A stretch of DNA of 64,000 nucleotides from Deltaproteobacteria bacterium (GTDB lineage: Bacteria; Desulfobacterota; GWC2-55-46). Within the stretch, counting starts at the first letter, position 1; every line of letters begins with the position of its first letter. A program made the translations under genes and the position numbers. The DNA lies in the NCBI GenBank assembly GCA_019912665.1, contig JAIOIE010000018.1, forward strand, positions 843,880 through 907,879, in the 5' to 3' direction. Under the pieces are notes generated by a model. It was given only the letters and a program-made list of their open reading frames with translations, was not told the origin of the DNA and did no database searches. This document shows positions 27,109 through 35,587 of the stretch, piece after piece.

Positions 27109-28059
27109 ATGCTCAGGTTCATGGTAACTGGCGGTGCGGGCTTCATAGGCTCGAACCTATCGGAGATGCTCCTCGTGAAGGGCCACTCCGTAACCGTTTT
27201 CGACAATCTCGCGACCGGCAGGGAGGAAAACCTATCCGGCATAATCAGCCGGATAGATTTCATACGGGGGGACATACGCGACAAGGAGGCGCTTGAGGCC
27301 GCCATGAAGGGGATGGATTACGTAATCCATCTTGCGGCCCTCGGCTCAGTGCCCCGGTCGATAGAGGACCCGGCCACCACTCACGAGGTGAACGCCACGG
27401 GGACGCTCAACGTCCTTAACGCCGCGAGGTCGGCGGAGGTCAAACGGGTCGTATGCGCCTCTTCCTCCTCTGTTTACGGCGACACCGCCGTGCTCCCGAA
27501 AGAGGAACAGATGACCCCCTCGCCTCTTTCGCCATATGCCGTCTCGAAGATAACCGGGGAGTACTACTGCAAGGCCTTCCACAGGGTGTACGGGCTCGAG
27601 ACCGTGTCCCTGAGGTATTTTAACGTGTACGGCAGGAGGCAGGACCCGAATTCGCAGTACGCCGCCGTTATACCGAGGTTTGTTGACGCAATGCTCCGCG
27701 GGAAGAGCCCGGTAATCTACGGCGACGGCGAGCAATCAAGGGACTTCACATTCGTGGACGACTGCAACCAGGCCAACATAAAAGCCTGCTTCGCCAGTGG
27801 CTGCGAGGGCATGCATTTCAACGTGGGTTACGGGAGCAAGGTGAGCATAAACGACCTCTTCGGGAAGATACGCGACTCTCTCGGCTCAAAGGTCGAGCCC
27901 GCTTACGCTCCGCCCAGGAAGGGAGACGTAAGGGACTCCCTTGCCGCTATTTCAAGAGCAAAAGAGCTTCTCGGATATGAGCCGGAAAACGGCATAGACG
28001 AAGGCATCAGGAAGACGGTCCGGTGGTACCTTGAGAGCTACGGAAAGCTTGCGGGTTGA
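27109..28059 (+). CDS. UDP-N-acetylglucosamine 4-epimerase-like SDR (WbpP/TviC-like)
   Basis: The 316-residue protein is an extended short-chain dehydrogenase: GGAGFIGSN binds NAD, VIHLAALGSVPRS follows, and the catalytic YxxxK is YAVSK. The region RSIEDPATTHEVNATGTLNV is typical of WbpP/TviC rather than of strict UDP-Glc epimerases. It should interconvert GlcNAc and GalNAc forms of the UDP sugar or uronate. It follows the dehydrogenase after 19 bp, with AAAGGGA before the ATG. Confidence 0.83.
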   Translation: MLRFMVTGGAGFIGSNLSEMLLVKGHSVTVFDNLATGREENLSGIISRIDFIRGDIRDKEALEAAMKGMDYVIHLAALGSVPRSIEDPATTHEVNATGTLNVLNAARSAEVKRVVCASSSSVYGDTAVLPKEEQMTPSPLSPYAVSKITGEYYCKAFHRVYGLETVSLRYFNVYGRRQDPNSQYAAVIPRFVDAMLRGKSPVIYGDGEQSRDFTFVDDCNQANIKACFASGCEGMHFNVGYGSKVSINDLFGKIRDSLGSKVEPAYAPPRKGDVRDSLAAISRAKELLGYEPENGIDEGIRKTVRWYLESYGKLAG

Positions 28060-28119
28060 GAAACGAATCTGCCCACGTCCTGCGTGCCGGAGTGGAAATC
28101 CCGGCGCAAGGCGATGGGG

Positions 28120-28884
28120 TCAGCTCTTTCTCCTCCTGAGGCGGCCGTGCAGATAGGCCCCGACAAGCCCGCTCCCGAGGAGTATAAGGGTGCCTGGCTC
28201 CGGGACCTTCCTGGATTCAGCGTCATAGGAGAATTTGGCGAACATGGTAATGTCCACGTCATCGCCGGTTTTTTTCACCTTGCTGTTATAAAAGTCGAAA
28301 TGTATGACATACTCAGGGTCCAGGAGCCTTGTATCGATCGAGAACGCCGCGTAGTACATCTGGCCGTCCTGGTAAGTCTTGAACCCGTTCATTGCCCTGT
28401 ACATCGTGTCGTATACCTGGGTCATGTCATTTTCATTGAAATAGAACCCGTACTCGTAGAAGTAGGTCGGAAAGACCTCATGCTGCTCCAGGTCTCCGAT
28501 ATCCCAATCGTTTGTCTCAGCCAGTTTCAGATACGTCTCGTCAACGGGCGGGGTCCCGTACGACATGTCCGAAGTGACATTGATGGGGGCTCCGTTTATC
28601 GTGAACGAGCCCAGGCTCGCGCCCTCATCGGAATACTCGAGTGACGGCAGGACAGCTATCGAAAGGTAAAACAAATCCGAGATATCATTATATCTGCTCG
28701 GATTGAGAAATGCATATAATGTGAAAACATCGTCGTTCGCTACGATAGTCTTTGTGCTGTAATCGTAGCTGCCTCCCTCTATATCGAGCTGAAGGGCCGG
28801 AAGCGCATGGCTTATTGAGGGAGCAAGGCCCAGGAAAGAGGCGGCAACGGCTGTGGACAGAACATATTTAAGCTTGCTTAGCAT
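28120..28884 (-). CDS. PEP-CTERM anchor protein (paralogue 1)
   Basis: The start is ATG 28884 (MLSKLKYV), with GGAG seven bases upstream. The frame is open to 28980, but that would place the start upstream of the sigma-54 promoter. The 254-residue protein has a signal peptide ending at ISHA, a mature part starting LPALQLDIEGG, and the C-terminal tripartite sorting signal: VPEPGTLILLG, a short hydrophobic helix and RLRRRKS. It would be cut by the exosortase and exported with the EPS. It resembles proteins annotated as 'choice-of-anchor N' (from memory). A close paralogue lies at 32039. Confidence 0.93.
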   Translation of the reverse strand: MLSKLKYVLSTAVAASFLGLAPSISHALPALQLDIEGGSYDYSTKTIVANDDVFTLYAFLNPSRYNDISDLFYLSIAVLPSLEYSDEGASLGSFTINGAPINVTSDMSYGTPPVDETYLKLAETNDWDIGDLEQHEVFPTYFYEYGFYFNENDMTQVYDTMYRAMNGFKTYQDGQMYYAAFSIDTRLLDPEYVIHFDFYNSKVKKTGDDVDITMFAKFSYDAESRKVPEPGTLILLGSGLVGAYLHGRLRRRKS

Positions 28885-28929
28885 GATGCGGCTCCATTTC
28901 ATGATGCTTTTATCTTTGAGGTTATAGAT

Positions 28930-28945
28930 AGCAACAGCTGTGCCA
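28930..28945 (-). promoter_or_regulatory. Sigma-54 promoter of PEP-CTERM gene 1
   Basis: On the minus strand the sequence TGGCACAGCTGTTGCT fits the sigma-54 consensus exactly (TGGCAC-N5-TTGC-T). Transcription should start near 28919, about 35 bases before the chosen ATG. The same sequence with one base change stands before the paralogous gene at 32825-32840. This is the expected target class for PrsR. Confidence 0.9.
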
Positions 28946-29018
28946 AAGCATTTTTTGCTGAAAAAAGACAGCATTATCAAGCCATTACAATGACCAAGCC
29001 GTCCCGCTTAGGATAGTT

Positions 29019-29035
29019 TGTAAAGCAACCTGACA
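29019..29035. promoter_or_regulatory. Proposed PrsR enhancer site 1, gene 1
   Basis: TGTAAAGCAACCTGACA: a 17-bp dyad TGTAA-N7-TGACA. It begins 74 bp upstream of the sigma-54 promoter edge; the paralogous gene has the same kind of site at 75 bp. Its centre is at about -107 relative to the expected start, a usual distance for bacterial enhancer proteins. Confidence 0.65.
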
Positions 29036-29115
29036 AATGGAAGCACTATCCGGAAATCCTTACAAAGACAAATTGCTTTTGAATTCAACTATTTATGCGT
29101 ACCGCCCGAAAAGAC

Positions 29116-29132
29116 TGTAAGGATTTTTTACA
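29116..29132. promoter_or_regulatory. Proposed PrsR enhancer site 2, gene 1 / prsT leader
   Basis: TGTAAGGATTTTTTACA: a perfect dyad TGTAA-N7-TTACA, extended to ACTGTAA/TTACAGT. It lies 171 bp from the sigma-54 promoter edge and 97 bp from site 1. It is also only 43 bp upstream of the prsT start codon, so binding here could influence prsT as well. Confidence 0.62.
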
Positions 29133-29175
29133 GTACTCACACAACCCAAAAGATCAATCCCCTAGGAGAGTCTGC

Positions 29176-31455
29176 ATGCTATCCTCGATTAGATCCATGC
29201 TTCTGTTCCTTTTGGCATTTTTTGTGCTCTCCTGCGGGGCAAGCGCCGAGAAAAAATTCGAAAGCCATATGCGCAAGGGCAAAGCGCACATGGAGACGGC
29301 CAAATACAGGGAAGCCGTCCTTGAATTCAAGAACGCCACAAAGGCAGACCCTGAGAGCGCGGAGGCCCGCTATCTCCTCGGCACGGCCCTCATGTCCTCC
29401 GGCGGGGTCCCGAACATGCAGCTCGCGTACAGGGAGTTCAGCGCGGCAGTAGACCTGGATCCCGGGTTAATTGACGCGCAGTTAAAAGTTGGGGAGTTCA
29501 TGCTGCTTTCGAGGGATTTCGAGGGCGCCAAGGAAAAGGCCAGGCTTGTGCTCGGAGCGGAACCTGAAAGGTTCGAGGCGAAGATGCTCCTTTCCGGCGC
29601 GCTGGCGGCAAGCGGCGACCATTCCTCGGCGCTTGCCATACTCGACGGACTGATAGCGGCAAGGCCGGATGATATGAAGCCCTACATGGCCGCGGCATCC
29701 ATCCACCTGTCGAGGAAAGACTCGAGGAGGGCCGAGGCGGTACTCAGAAAAGCAGTCGAGGCCAAAGCCGGTTCCCTGGAGGCCCGCATCGCACTCGCAG
29801 ACCTTTACCTCGGCCAGGGAAAGAATGACGAAGCCCGGGCCGAATTGGAAAAAAATATCGAGCTCAACAAGGAGAGCCAGGACGCGCTTCTGGCCCTCGG
29901 CTCATTTTACTTTGCCACGGGCATGACGGAGGAGGCTGAAAGCACCTTCATTTCCGCAATAGATCTCAAGCCCGGGAGCCCGAAAGGCTATATCGCGCTT
30001 TCGGATTTCCTGGCCGCTTCGGGAAGGGATACTGGAGAGGCGGCCAAGATCCTGGAAAGAGGCATACAAAAGAGCGGTGACATGGCCCTGAGAAAAAGGC
30101 TTTCGGCCCTGAGGATAGATACGGGCGACCTGAAAGAGGCAGAGGAGGAGATCGAAACCATCCTTAAAAAGAGCCCGAAGGACCCCGAAGGACTGTATCT
30201 CAGGGGCAAGCTCCTTCTTGCCAGGAGGGACTACCAGGGCGCAATAGGCGACCTCAAGGCCTCCTTGAAGGCAAACCCACTTTCCCCTCAGGCCCATTTC
30301 GCGCTGGGACTCGCGTATCAGGCGGATGGGAACGCGCAAATGGCGAAATCCGAGTTCCTCGAGGCATTAAGGATCTCACCCGGGTTTTCCGCCGCGAGGC
30401 TTGCGCTCGCCGCAGCCTATCTGAGCTCAGACGAACTTCGCCTTGCCGCCGAGGAGGCTAAAAAGGTCTTGTTAAAGAGCCCTGGCCATCCCGGGGCGAA
30501 CCTTTTAATGGGAGACGTATCGCTCAAGGAGAATAAGTACAGGGAGGCAGTGGAGTTTTTCAGGAAAACCATTAAATCTGCCCCGACGGACGCGAGGGGT
30601 TATGTCCGCCTCGGCACAGCGCTTGAGCTCCTGGGCGAGCACAGGGCAGCACTTGACGCTTTCGAGCGCGCGTATGCAATCGACCCGAGGCTCCTCAATG
30701 TCCTGTCGATGATAGCCTCCATACATATCTCAAATAAGGATGCGGACGGGGCCATCGCAAGGGTGGGCTCGGAGATTGAAAAATCCAAGGACAACCCCCA
30801 TTTGCACCATCTGCTTGGCCGTCTTTACATGTTAACGAAGGACTTCGGCAAGGCTGAAGCCCGATTCAAGAGAACGCTCCAGCTCAAAAACGACCTTACA
30901 GCCGTTTACCTGGATTTGGGGAGCCTCTACGCGCTCAGGGGCTCGCTGGATGAGGCTGTCAGACAGTACGAAGAGGCCGTAAGGCTCGACCCGGACCTCG
31001 TCTCCGGGCATATGGTGCTGGCTGTGCTCCATGAAAAGGAAGGGAGGAAAAAAGAGGCGGTCGAGAGCTATAAGCGCGCCCTCGAAATAAAACCTCAATT
31101 CGTCCCGGCAGCGAACAACCTTGCATGGCTTTACGCAGAGGGAGCGGGCAATATCGACGTCGCCCTTTCGCTCGCGGAAATGGCGAAATCGCTATCTCCG
31201 GAAGACCCGAACATATCAGACACGCTGGGCTGGATATATTACAAAAAAGGGGTATACCTCAAGGCCATTTCGCTTCTCAAGGAGAGCGTGGAAAAACAGC
31301 CGGATAATCCCGTAATCAGATATCACCTCGGCATGGCATACTACAATAAGGGGGACGCGGGGCTTGCCAAAACGGAATTGAAAAAAGCCCTGAGCCTTAA
31401 GGGCGACTTCCAGGGTTCGAAAGAGGCAAGAGAGGTGCTTGGAAAGCTCAAATGA
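29176..31455 (+). CDS. prsT: PEP-CTERM/XrtA system TPR lipoprotein PrsT
   Basis: The start is ATG 29176, with AGGAGA six bases upstream; a longer frame from 29095 covers a regulatory dyad and is rejected. The 759-residue protein has a lipobox VLSC (Cys 20). About twenty TPR repeats follow over the rest of the chain (for example ALGLAYQADGNAQMAKSEFL). This is the architecture of the PEP-CTERM system TPR lipoprotein (TIGR02917), a periplasmic scaffold thought to assist EPS export or assembly. It is divergent from PEP-CTERM gene 1 and ends before a strong terminator. Confidence 0.93.
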   Translation: MLSSIRSMLLFLLAFFVLSCGASAEKKFESHMRKGKAHMETAKYREAVLEFKNATKADPESAEARYLLGTALMSSGGVPNMQLAYREFSAAVDLDPGLIDAQLKVGEFMLLSRDFEGAKEKARLVLGAEPERFEAKMLLSGALAASGDHSSALAILDGLIAARPDDMKPYMAAASIHLSRKDSRRAEAVLRKAVEAKAGSLEARIALADLYLGQGKNDEARAELEKNIELNKESQDALLALGSFYFATGMTEEAESTFISAIDLKPGSPKGYIALSDFLAASGRDTGEAAKILERGIQKSGDMALRKRLSALRIDTGDLKEAEEEIETILKKSPKDPEGLYLRGKLLLARRDYQGAIGDLKASLKANPLSPQAHFALGLAYQADGNAQMAKSEFLEALRISPGFSAARLALAAAYLSSDELRLAAEEAKKVLLKSPGHPGANLLMGDVSLKENKYREAVEFFRKTIKSAPTDARGYVRLGTALELLGEHRAALDAFERAYAIDPRLLNVLSMIASIHISNKDADGAIARVGSEIEKSKDNPHLHHLLGRLYMLTKDFGKAEARFKRTLQLKNDLTAVYLDLGSLYALRGSLDEAVRQYEEAVRLDPDLVSGHMVLAVLHEKEGRKKEAVESYKRALEIKPQFVPAANNLAWLYAEGAGNIDVALSLAEMAKSLSPEDPNISDTLGWIYYKKGVYLKAISLLKESVEKQPDNPVIRYHLGMAYYNKGDAGLAKTELKKALSLKGDFQGSKEAREVLGKLK

Positions 31456-31547
31456 CGAATAAGTTTCCCCAAGGTTCCGGCCTGAGTTGAAGAGAGCTTT
31501 TAGAGTCAGGAGAGTGAAGATTTTTAGTTTAACTGTACTAGACCAAT

Positions 31548-31580
31548 AAAAAAACCGGCCAGTCAGCGGCCGGTTTTTTT
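31548..31580. terminator. Strong intrinsic terminator after prsT
   Basis: A GC stem ACCGGCC/GGCCGGT with a seven-base loop is flanked by a run of A on the left and a run of T on the right. It can therefore stop transcription from both sides: prsT from the left, and the PilZ gene that ends at 31639 from the right. Confidence 0.9.
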
Positions 31581-31638
31581 TATTTCAGCAGATTAGAACA
31601 AAGGAGAGCTTGGCTGGTCCAAAAGCAGCGCACCATCT

Positions 31639-31998
31639 TTATATAAATCTCAGCCCGGCCCTTGCAGGGCCTCCTCCGACACGGGTTTTCCAGACGATTA
31701 TTGCGCTTGCCTCCAGATCAAAATCCTCGACCACGACCCTGAAGGTCTTTCCCTCCGGGATATCGCCGGTTGCGAGGACGCCTATCCCGCGTTCGCAGAT
31801 ATCAACGACCTTCGCCCTTATGCTTTCCCTATCCGCGGTGAGGACGCAGTCCTTGCCTACCCTTGCCCTTACATCCTTCCGCTTTTCCCGCCCTTCCGTT
31901 TTGCCTTCAAAGCCGCAGTAAGGACATCTTACGATAGTGGTCGTATATAAGGCCGTGTAGAAGGCGTTCCTGCACCTGGGACAATCGTGTAATTCCAT
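31639..31998 (-). CDS. Zinc-ribbon PilZ-domain protein
   Basis: The 119-residue protein begins with a zinc-ribbon-like pair, CPRCRNAF ... RCPYCGFEG. A PilZ domain follows, with an arginine-rich entry (KRKDVRARV), the D-x-(S/C)-x-x-G strand as VVDICERGIGV, and a final RAGLRFI. PilZ domains bind cyclic di-GMP. The second arginine and the D-x-S-x-x-G serine are changed (cysteine replaces serine), so binding should be checked. It lies between prsT and the second PEP-CTERM gene and may tie EPS or secretion to c-di-GMP. Confidence 0.75.
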   Translation of the reverse strand: MELHDCPRCRNAFYTALYTTTIVRCPYCGFEGKTEGREKRKDVRARVGKDCVLTADRESIRAKVVDICERGIGVLATGDIPEGKTFRVVVEDFDLEASAIIVWKTRVGGGPARAGLRFI

Positions 31999-32038
31999 TA
32001 TTACCCAAGGCCGAATTTGAATTTGCCGCGTGGAGCCT

Positions 32039-32782
32039 TTAGCTCCTCTTCCTCCTCAGGCGGCTGTGGGCATAGAAGCCTACCATGCCGCTTCCGAGGA
32101 GTATTAACGTGCCGGGCTCAGGCACCTTCTTTGATTCCGCGTCATGCGAGAACGGCGCGAACATCGAGATATCGATGTCGCCTCCTCTTTTAACTTTCGT
32201 GTTGTAAAGGTCGAAATGGAGTACATAGTCGGCGGCAAGCTGGGTGGTGTCGATTGAGAACGAAATGTAATACATGAGGCCGTTCTCAGTTTCTACGGTC
32301 CCGGTGGTCGCCCGGTCCTGGGTATTGTACCTGGCGGTAGTAAGGTTCTCGTCGAATTGGAACTCGTGCTCGTAGAAGTAGGTCGGGTAGACGTCATGGG
32401 GCCCCAGGTCGTTTCCGTCGAGAGTATTATAGTACTCCTCGACAGGCGGGGTCCCGTAATACATATCCGAAGTGACATCATAGCTTACCCCGTTAAGGGT
32501 AAAAGACCCCAGGTCCAGGCCTTCCGAGTCATACCCGAGAGAGGGCAGGACAGCGACCGAGAGATAGAACGAATCGCTTAAGAGATTAGAGTCGTTCGTT
32601 CTCAGGAACGCGTAAAGCGTAAACGGGTCGGAGTTGGCCACTATCGTCTGGGTAGTGGAATCATAACTGCCCCCCTCTATATCGAGCTGCAGGGCAGGAA
32701 CCGCATGGCTTGTGCTCGGCTTGAATCCCAGCACCAGAACGGCAGCCACGGCCAGCATGGAATATTTTATCTTGGCAAGCAT
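32039..32782 (-). CDS. PEP-CTERM anchor protein (paralogue 2)
   Basis: The start is ATG 32782 (MLAKIKYS), preceded by AGGGGGAG. The ATG at 32803 would leave a leader of only about ten bases after the sigma-54 start. The 247-residue protein has a signal peptide ending TSHA, the mature start VPALQLDIEGGSYD, and the sorting signal VPEPGTLILLG plus hydrophobic segment plus RLRRKRS. It is clearly a paralogue of 28120-28884, roughly half identical by eye, including the shared YGTPPV and YPTYFYE blocks. It should be exosortase-processed and surface or matrix associated. Confidence 0.93.
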   Translation of the reverse strand: MLAKIKYSMLAVAAVLVLGFKPSTSHAVPALQLDIEGGSYDSTTQTIVANSDPFTLYAFLRTNDSNLLSDSFYLSVAVLPSLGYDSEGLDLGSFTLNGVSYDVTSDMYYGTPPVEEYYNTLDGNDLGPHDVYPTYFYEHEFQFDENLTTARYNTQDRATTGTVETENGLMYYISFSIDTTQLAADYVLHFDLYNTKVKRGGDIDISMFAPFSHDAESKKVPEPGTLILLGSGMVGFYAHSRLRRKRS

Positions 32783-32824
32783 GAATCTCCCCCTTTTAAA
32801 CATGCCATTATTGCCTTGATATTA

Positions 32825-32840
32825 AGCAACAGCCGTGCCA
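32825..32840 (-). promoter_or_regulatory. Sigma-54 promoter of PEP-CTERM gene 2
   Basis: The minus strand reads TGGCACGGCTGTTGCT, a perfect -24/-12 element differing from the promoter of paralogue 1 by one base in the spacer. Transcription should start near 32814, about 32 bases before the chosen ATG. Confidence 0.9.
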
Positions 32841-32914
32841 AGCCGTTCTTTTTATCTAAAAACAAACTGATTTTGAGCAGTTACAAAAAACCCGGCGCTT
32901 TCACATGACAGGGC

Positions 32915-32931
32915 TGTAAAGTAAGCTGACA
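32915..32931. promoter_or_regulatory. Proposed PrsR enhancer site 1, gene 2
   Basis: TGTAAAGTAAGCTGACA matches site 1 of the first gene in 15 of 17 positions. It begins 75 bp upstream of the sigma-54 promoter edge, against 74 bp in the first gene. Confidence 0.65.
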
Positions 32932-33012
32932 GAAAGCGCAGGGGCATGGAAGGTCCTTTGCAAAATATTCTTCACTAATTTCAAAGCGTTACGGCTCAAG
33001 CGCCGCCGCGGC

Positions 33013-33029
33013 TGTAAAGAAAACTTACA
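33013..33029. promoter_or_regulatory. Proposed PrsR enhancer site 2, gene 2
   Basis: TGTAAAGAAAACTTACA is a perfect TGTAA-N7-TTACA dyad, 173 bp from the promoter edge and 98 bp from site 1. The corresponding spacing at the first gene is 97 bp. The site lies just beyond the end of the APS kinase gene. Confidence 0.62.
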
Positions 33030-33052
33030 CCGGCTCCCATGAGTTCGCTTGC

Positions 33053-33625
33053 CTATATATTACTCCGAATGGACTGACCGGTTATAAAACCTTTCTCAGC
33101 GAGATGCCTCAAAATCAAATCTACTCCCTCTTCGGTCGTCAACCGGTCCGTCCGAATATGGATTTCAGGGTTGTGGGGCGCCTCATACGGGTCGTCAATG
33201 CCCGTGAACTGCTTTATCTCGCCCTTGCGCGCTTTTGCGTACAGCCCCTTTACGTCCCTTCCCTCGCAGACTTCTACGGGGCAATCAACAAAGACCTCGA
33301 TAAACGCGCCAGCCCCGCCGGCATGCTCTATCATCTTTCTGACCTCATTTCTTACTTCCCTGTAGGGCGAGATAGCCGAGACCAGGTTCGGGACCTTATG
33401 TTTCGTAAGCAGATGCGCTACCCATCCTATTCTCCTGATGTTCGTGTCTCTGTCTTCCTTGGTAAAGCCGAGCCCCTTTGAAAGGTGCGTCCTTACGACA
33501 TCGCCGTCAAGTATCTCTATATTGGTAATGCCGAATTCCTGAAGCTTGCGGTGAAGGAGGTTCGAGAGCGTAGTCTTGCCTGCGCCAGAAAGCCCTGTGA
33601 ACCATATTGTGTACCCCCGCTGCAT
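33053..33625 (-). CDS. cysC: Adenylylsulfate (APS) kinase CysC
   Basis: The ATG at 33625 ([19 protein letters not shown]) is preceded by GAGGAGGGG; upstream in-frame sequence is rejected because it runs into gspM. The 190-residue protein has the P-loop [36 protein letters not shown] and GLYAKAR, all typical of CysC. It makes PAPS from APS and ATP. No CysD, CysN or CysH gene is present, so it is not in an assimilatory operon. With the sulfotransferase at 9424 it probably supplies PAPS for EPS sulfation. It is the last gene on the strand of gspHIJKLM, 88 bp after gspM. Confidence 0.92.
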   Translation of the reverse strand: MQRGYTIWFTGLSGAGKTTLSNLLHRKLQEFGITNIEILDGDVVRTHLSKGLGFTKEDRDTNIRRIGWVAHLLTKHKVPNLVSAISPYREVRNEVRKMIEHAGGAGAFIEVFVDCPVEVCEGRDVKGLYAKARKGEIKQFTGIDDPYEAPHNPEIHIRTDRLTTEEGVDLILRHLAEKGFITGQSIRSNI

Positions 33626-33713
33626 AACCCCTCCTCGCTTCGATTTTATTAAGAACATGATAAGCTTTATTGCATAGCCAGTCCAGCTCTGTATTTCGCC
33701 TCCCTCGAGACGG

Positions 33714-34250
33714 TTAAACGCCCAACTTCTTTCTGACATGCGAAAGCTTCATATCGACGTCATAAAGGTCCGGGGCATCGAATCTCGTCTTCATCGAGAA
33801 CTCCCTCGTTACGATAAGCGCGCCTCCCCTCTCGAGGTGGTGCAAAAGGTTCACCAGATGGTTCAGGTCCACCCTTTCGAGTTTGACCTCGACCCCAGTT
33901 TCGGTGTAGCCGAGTATTTCTTTCTCTCCGGCCTGCCTTATGGAGACTATCGAGGACCTCGCACCGACCGCTTCAGCGGCGCGCTCTATAACGGCTATGG
34001 CCGACTGGTCTCCTTTTGCATGCGCCTTTCTCAAGGCTTCCTCTATCCCGGCCTTCCTTTGGACATATGCGGCCTCGAGCGCCCGGAAGCTCGAAAGCTC
34101 CTCTTTTTTAAAGGCCGCCTGCCTCTTTACGGCCGAATACCTCTCGATGGAGGCAAGCGCGCCGGCCATTGCGGCCACGAGGACCAGTGCCGCTAGCGCG
34201 AGAGCAGGCCTTTGCCTGATTTTTTGGACAATGTTCGCTGGCCCGGTCAC
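33714..34250 (-). CDS. gspM: Type II secretion inner-membrane protein GspM
   Basis: The 178-residue protein has a short cytoplasmic N-terminus and one membrane helix ([17 protein letters not shown]). A coiled-coil-prone stretch (about 35-80) follows, then a small ferredoxin-like periplasmic domain ending [11 protein letters not shown]. This is the GspM plan; GspM pairs with GspL in the assembly platform. Sequence similarity in this family is low, so position matters: it overlaps gspL by ATGA and is last of the pseudopilin operon. Confidence 0.8.
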   Translation of the reverse strand: MTGPANIVQKIRQRPALALAALVLVAAMAGALASIERYSAVKRQAAFKKEELSSFRALEAAYVQRKAGIEEALRKAHAKGDQSAIAVIERAAEAVGARSSIVSIRQAGEKEILGYTETGVEVKLERVDLNHLVNLLHHLERGGALIVTREFSMKTRFDAPDLYDVDMKLSHVRKKLGV

Positions 34251-35569
34251 TCGGCACCCTCCTTCAGAGAGAGTGTGAAGACGGCCCCTCCGCCGGGCTT
34301 TGCCTTGAGGTCCGCAAGGAGCACCTCCCTGAATGCGCTGCTCCTTGAGAGCGCGTCCTTAAGCCCGTTCGCTGCCTCGAACGAGGCCGCCTCCCCCTTT
34401 GCGCTTATCCTCTCCTCCCCAATATAGAGCTCATTTATAACTATCCCTGCCTCCTTCGGCGTAAAGGTAGCGAGCTTCCTCATTACCTCGGCGGGCTTTA
34501 TACCTCCGAGGACGCGGGCCTCTTCATCGAGGAGCTTCATCTTGACTTCCATCTGGTATAGCTCGTCAGCGGCGCCGCCCTCTCCGGGGAAAAGGCCCAG
34601 ATAAGCCGACCTGAGGGCGCTCCTATAGGAAGCGCGCTCGCCAGATGCGGCAAGGTATCGCATATAGAGGTCCGATATCCCCAAAAGAGAAAGGAGCGCG
34701 CACAGAAAAAGGGTGAGCTTGAGCTTTTTCCTTGCGGCGCTCTTCTCCTTAGTGTATTCCAATTCCCCTCTCCTGAAATCCAAAAAAGACCCCGGAAGCC
34801 GCCTTCCCCTGAGAGTGAGCGAAAGGGCGTAGATCGCCGCCATCTCCTCCATGCCTTCGGGCAGTTTCCCTTCCAGTATTTCGATATCCGCCATGACAGG
34901 AGCGAGCGCGCCGGGGCTGAGCCCTATCGAATAGGCCCTGTCTATCGTAACCCCCCCGGAGCTCAATAGCTCGATATTGAGCCTCAGGGAATCAGCCCCG
35001 TTGTATGCGTTAAAGAAAACGAGCCTGCCACCTTCCGAGACCGAAAAGAGCTCAGGGGTCACAAGGGCGGCGTATCCTCCATTTTTCGAGAGCGTCTCAA
35101 TGAGGGCCGGGGCAGCGAAGGCAGCGGGACCGGCCCAGCGCGGGTCCAGGCCAAGCCCATTAAGCTCGGAAAGGCAATCTCTCAGAAGTCTCTTTTCCAT
35201 ACCGACGGCAATGGCCCTGCCGCCTCCGAGCGGCAGGTTGTCGAATACGAAATCCTCCGCATCTGAAGGCAGGCAGCCCGCAAGCTCGAAAGGGAGTATC
35301 CCGTTTATCTTTTCGCGGTCCTCGAACGGGACCTCTACTACCCTTATGCTAAGAAGCGCCGGGGAAAAGCTCAGGAATAGCCCATCTTTCAAGGCTCCGC
35401 CCCCGGGGCCTCCCTGAAGTGTCGACACAAGGCGCGAGAGCGCATCCCTTCTGCCGCCCGCCTGTGTAAAATGTTCGGTAGCGCAGGCTGCTTTATCGCC
35501 AGGGGCATTGAAGACGCAGCCCCTTACGGCTCCGGGCGCGATTTCGATTATCGCTAACTGGTCTTTCAT
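34247..35569 (-). CDS. gspL: Type II secretion platform protein GspL
   Basis: The 440-residue protein has an actin/PilM-like cytoplasmic domain (about 1-270), including IDRAYSIGLSPGALAP. One membrane helix lies at about 283-300 (KLTLFLCALLSLLGISDLY) and is followed by a periplasmic ferredoxin-like domain with VINELYIGEERISAKGEA. In T2SS, GspL recruits the ATPase GspE to the membrane. The start is an ATG 13 bp downstream of the hairpin repeat that separates it from gspK. Confidence 0.85.
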   Translation of the reverse strand: MKDQLAIIEIAPGAVRGCVFNAPGDKAACATEHFTQAGGRRDALSRLVSTLQGGPGGGALKDGLFLSFSPALLSIRVVEVPFEDREKINGILPFELAGCLPSDAEDFVFDNLPLGGGRAIAVGMEKRLLRDCLSELNGLGLDPRWAGPAAFAAPALIETLSKNGGYAALVTPELFSVSEGGRLVFFNAYNGADSLRLNIELLSSGGVTIDRAYSIGLSPGALAPVMADIEILEGKLPEGMEEMAAIYALSLTLRGRRLPGSFLDFRRGELEYTKEKSAARKKLKLTLFLCALLSLLGISDLYMRYLAASGERASYRSALRSAYLGLFPGEGGAADELYQMEVKMKLLDEEARVLGGIKPAEVMRKLATFTPKEAGIVINELYIGEERISAKGEAASFEAANGLKDALSRSSAFREVLLADLKAKPGGGAVFTLSLKEGAE

Positions 35570-35587
35570 CTATGGCCCTCTCAGGAT

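Noticed and set aside
28885..28980. N-terminal extension of PEP-CTERM gene 1
   Set aside because: It would start upstream of the sigma-54 promoter, so it would not be on the transcript.
28973..28989. Possible third PrsR dyad nearer promoter 1 (and 32869-32885 at promoter 2)
   Set aside because: Only the TTACA half is present in both; the other arm does not match, so they are at best half sites.
29095..29175. N-terminal extension of prsT
   Set aside because: It covers a regulatory dyad and lacks a Shine-Dalgarno; ATG 29176 has AGGAGA and gives a proper lipoprotein signal.
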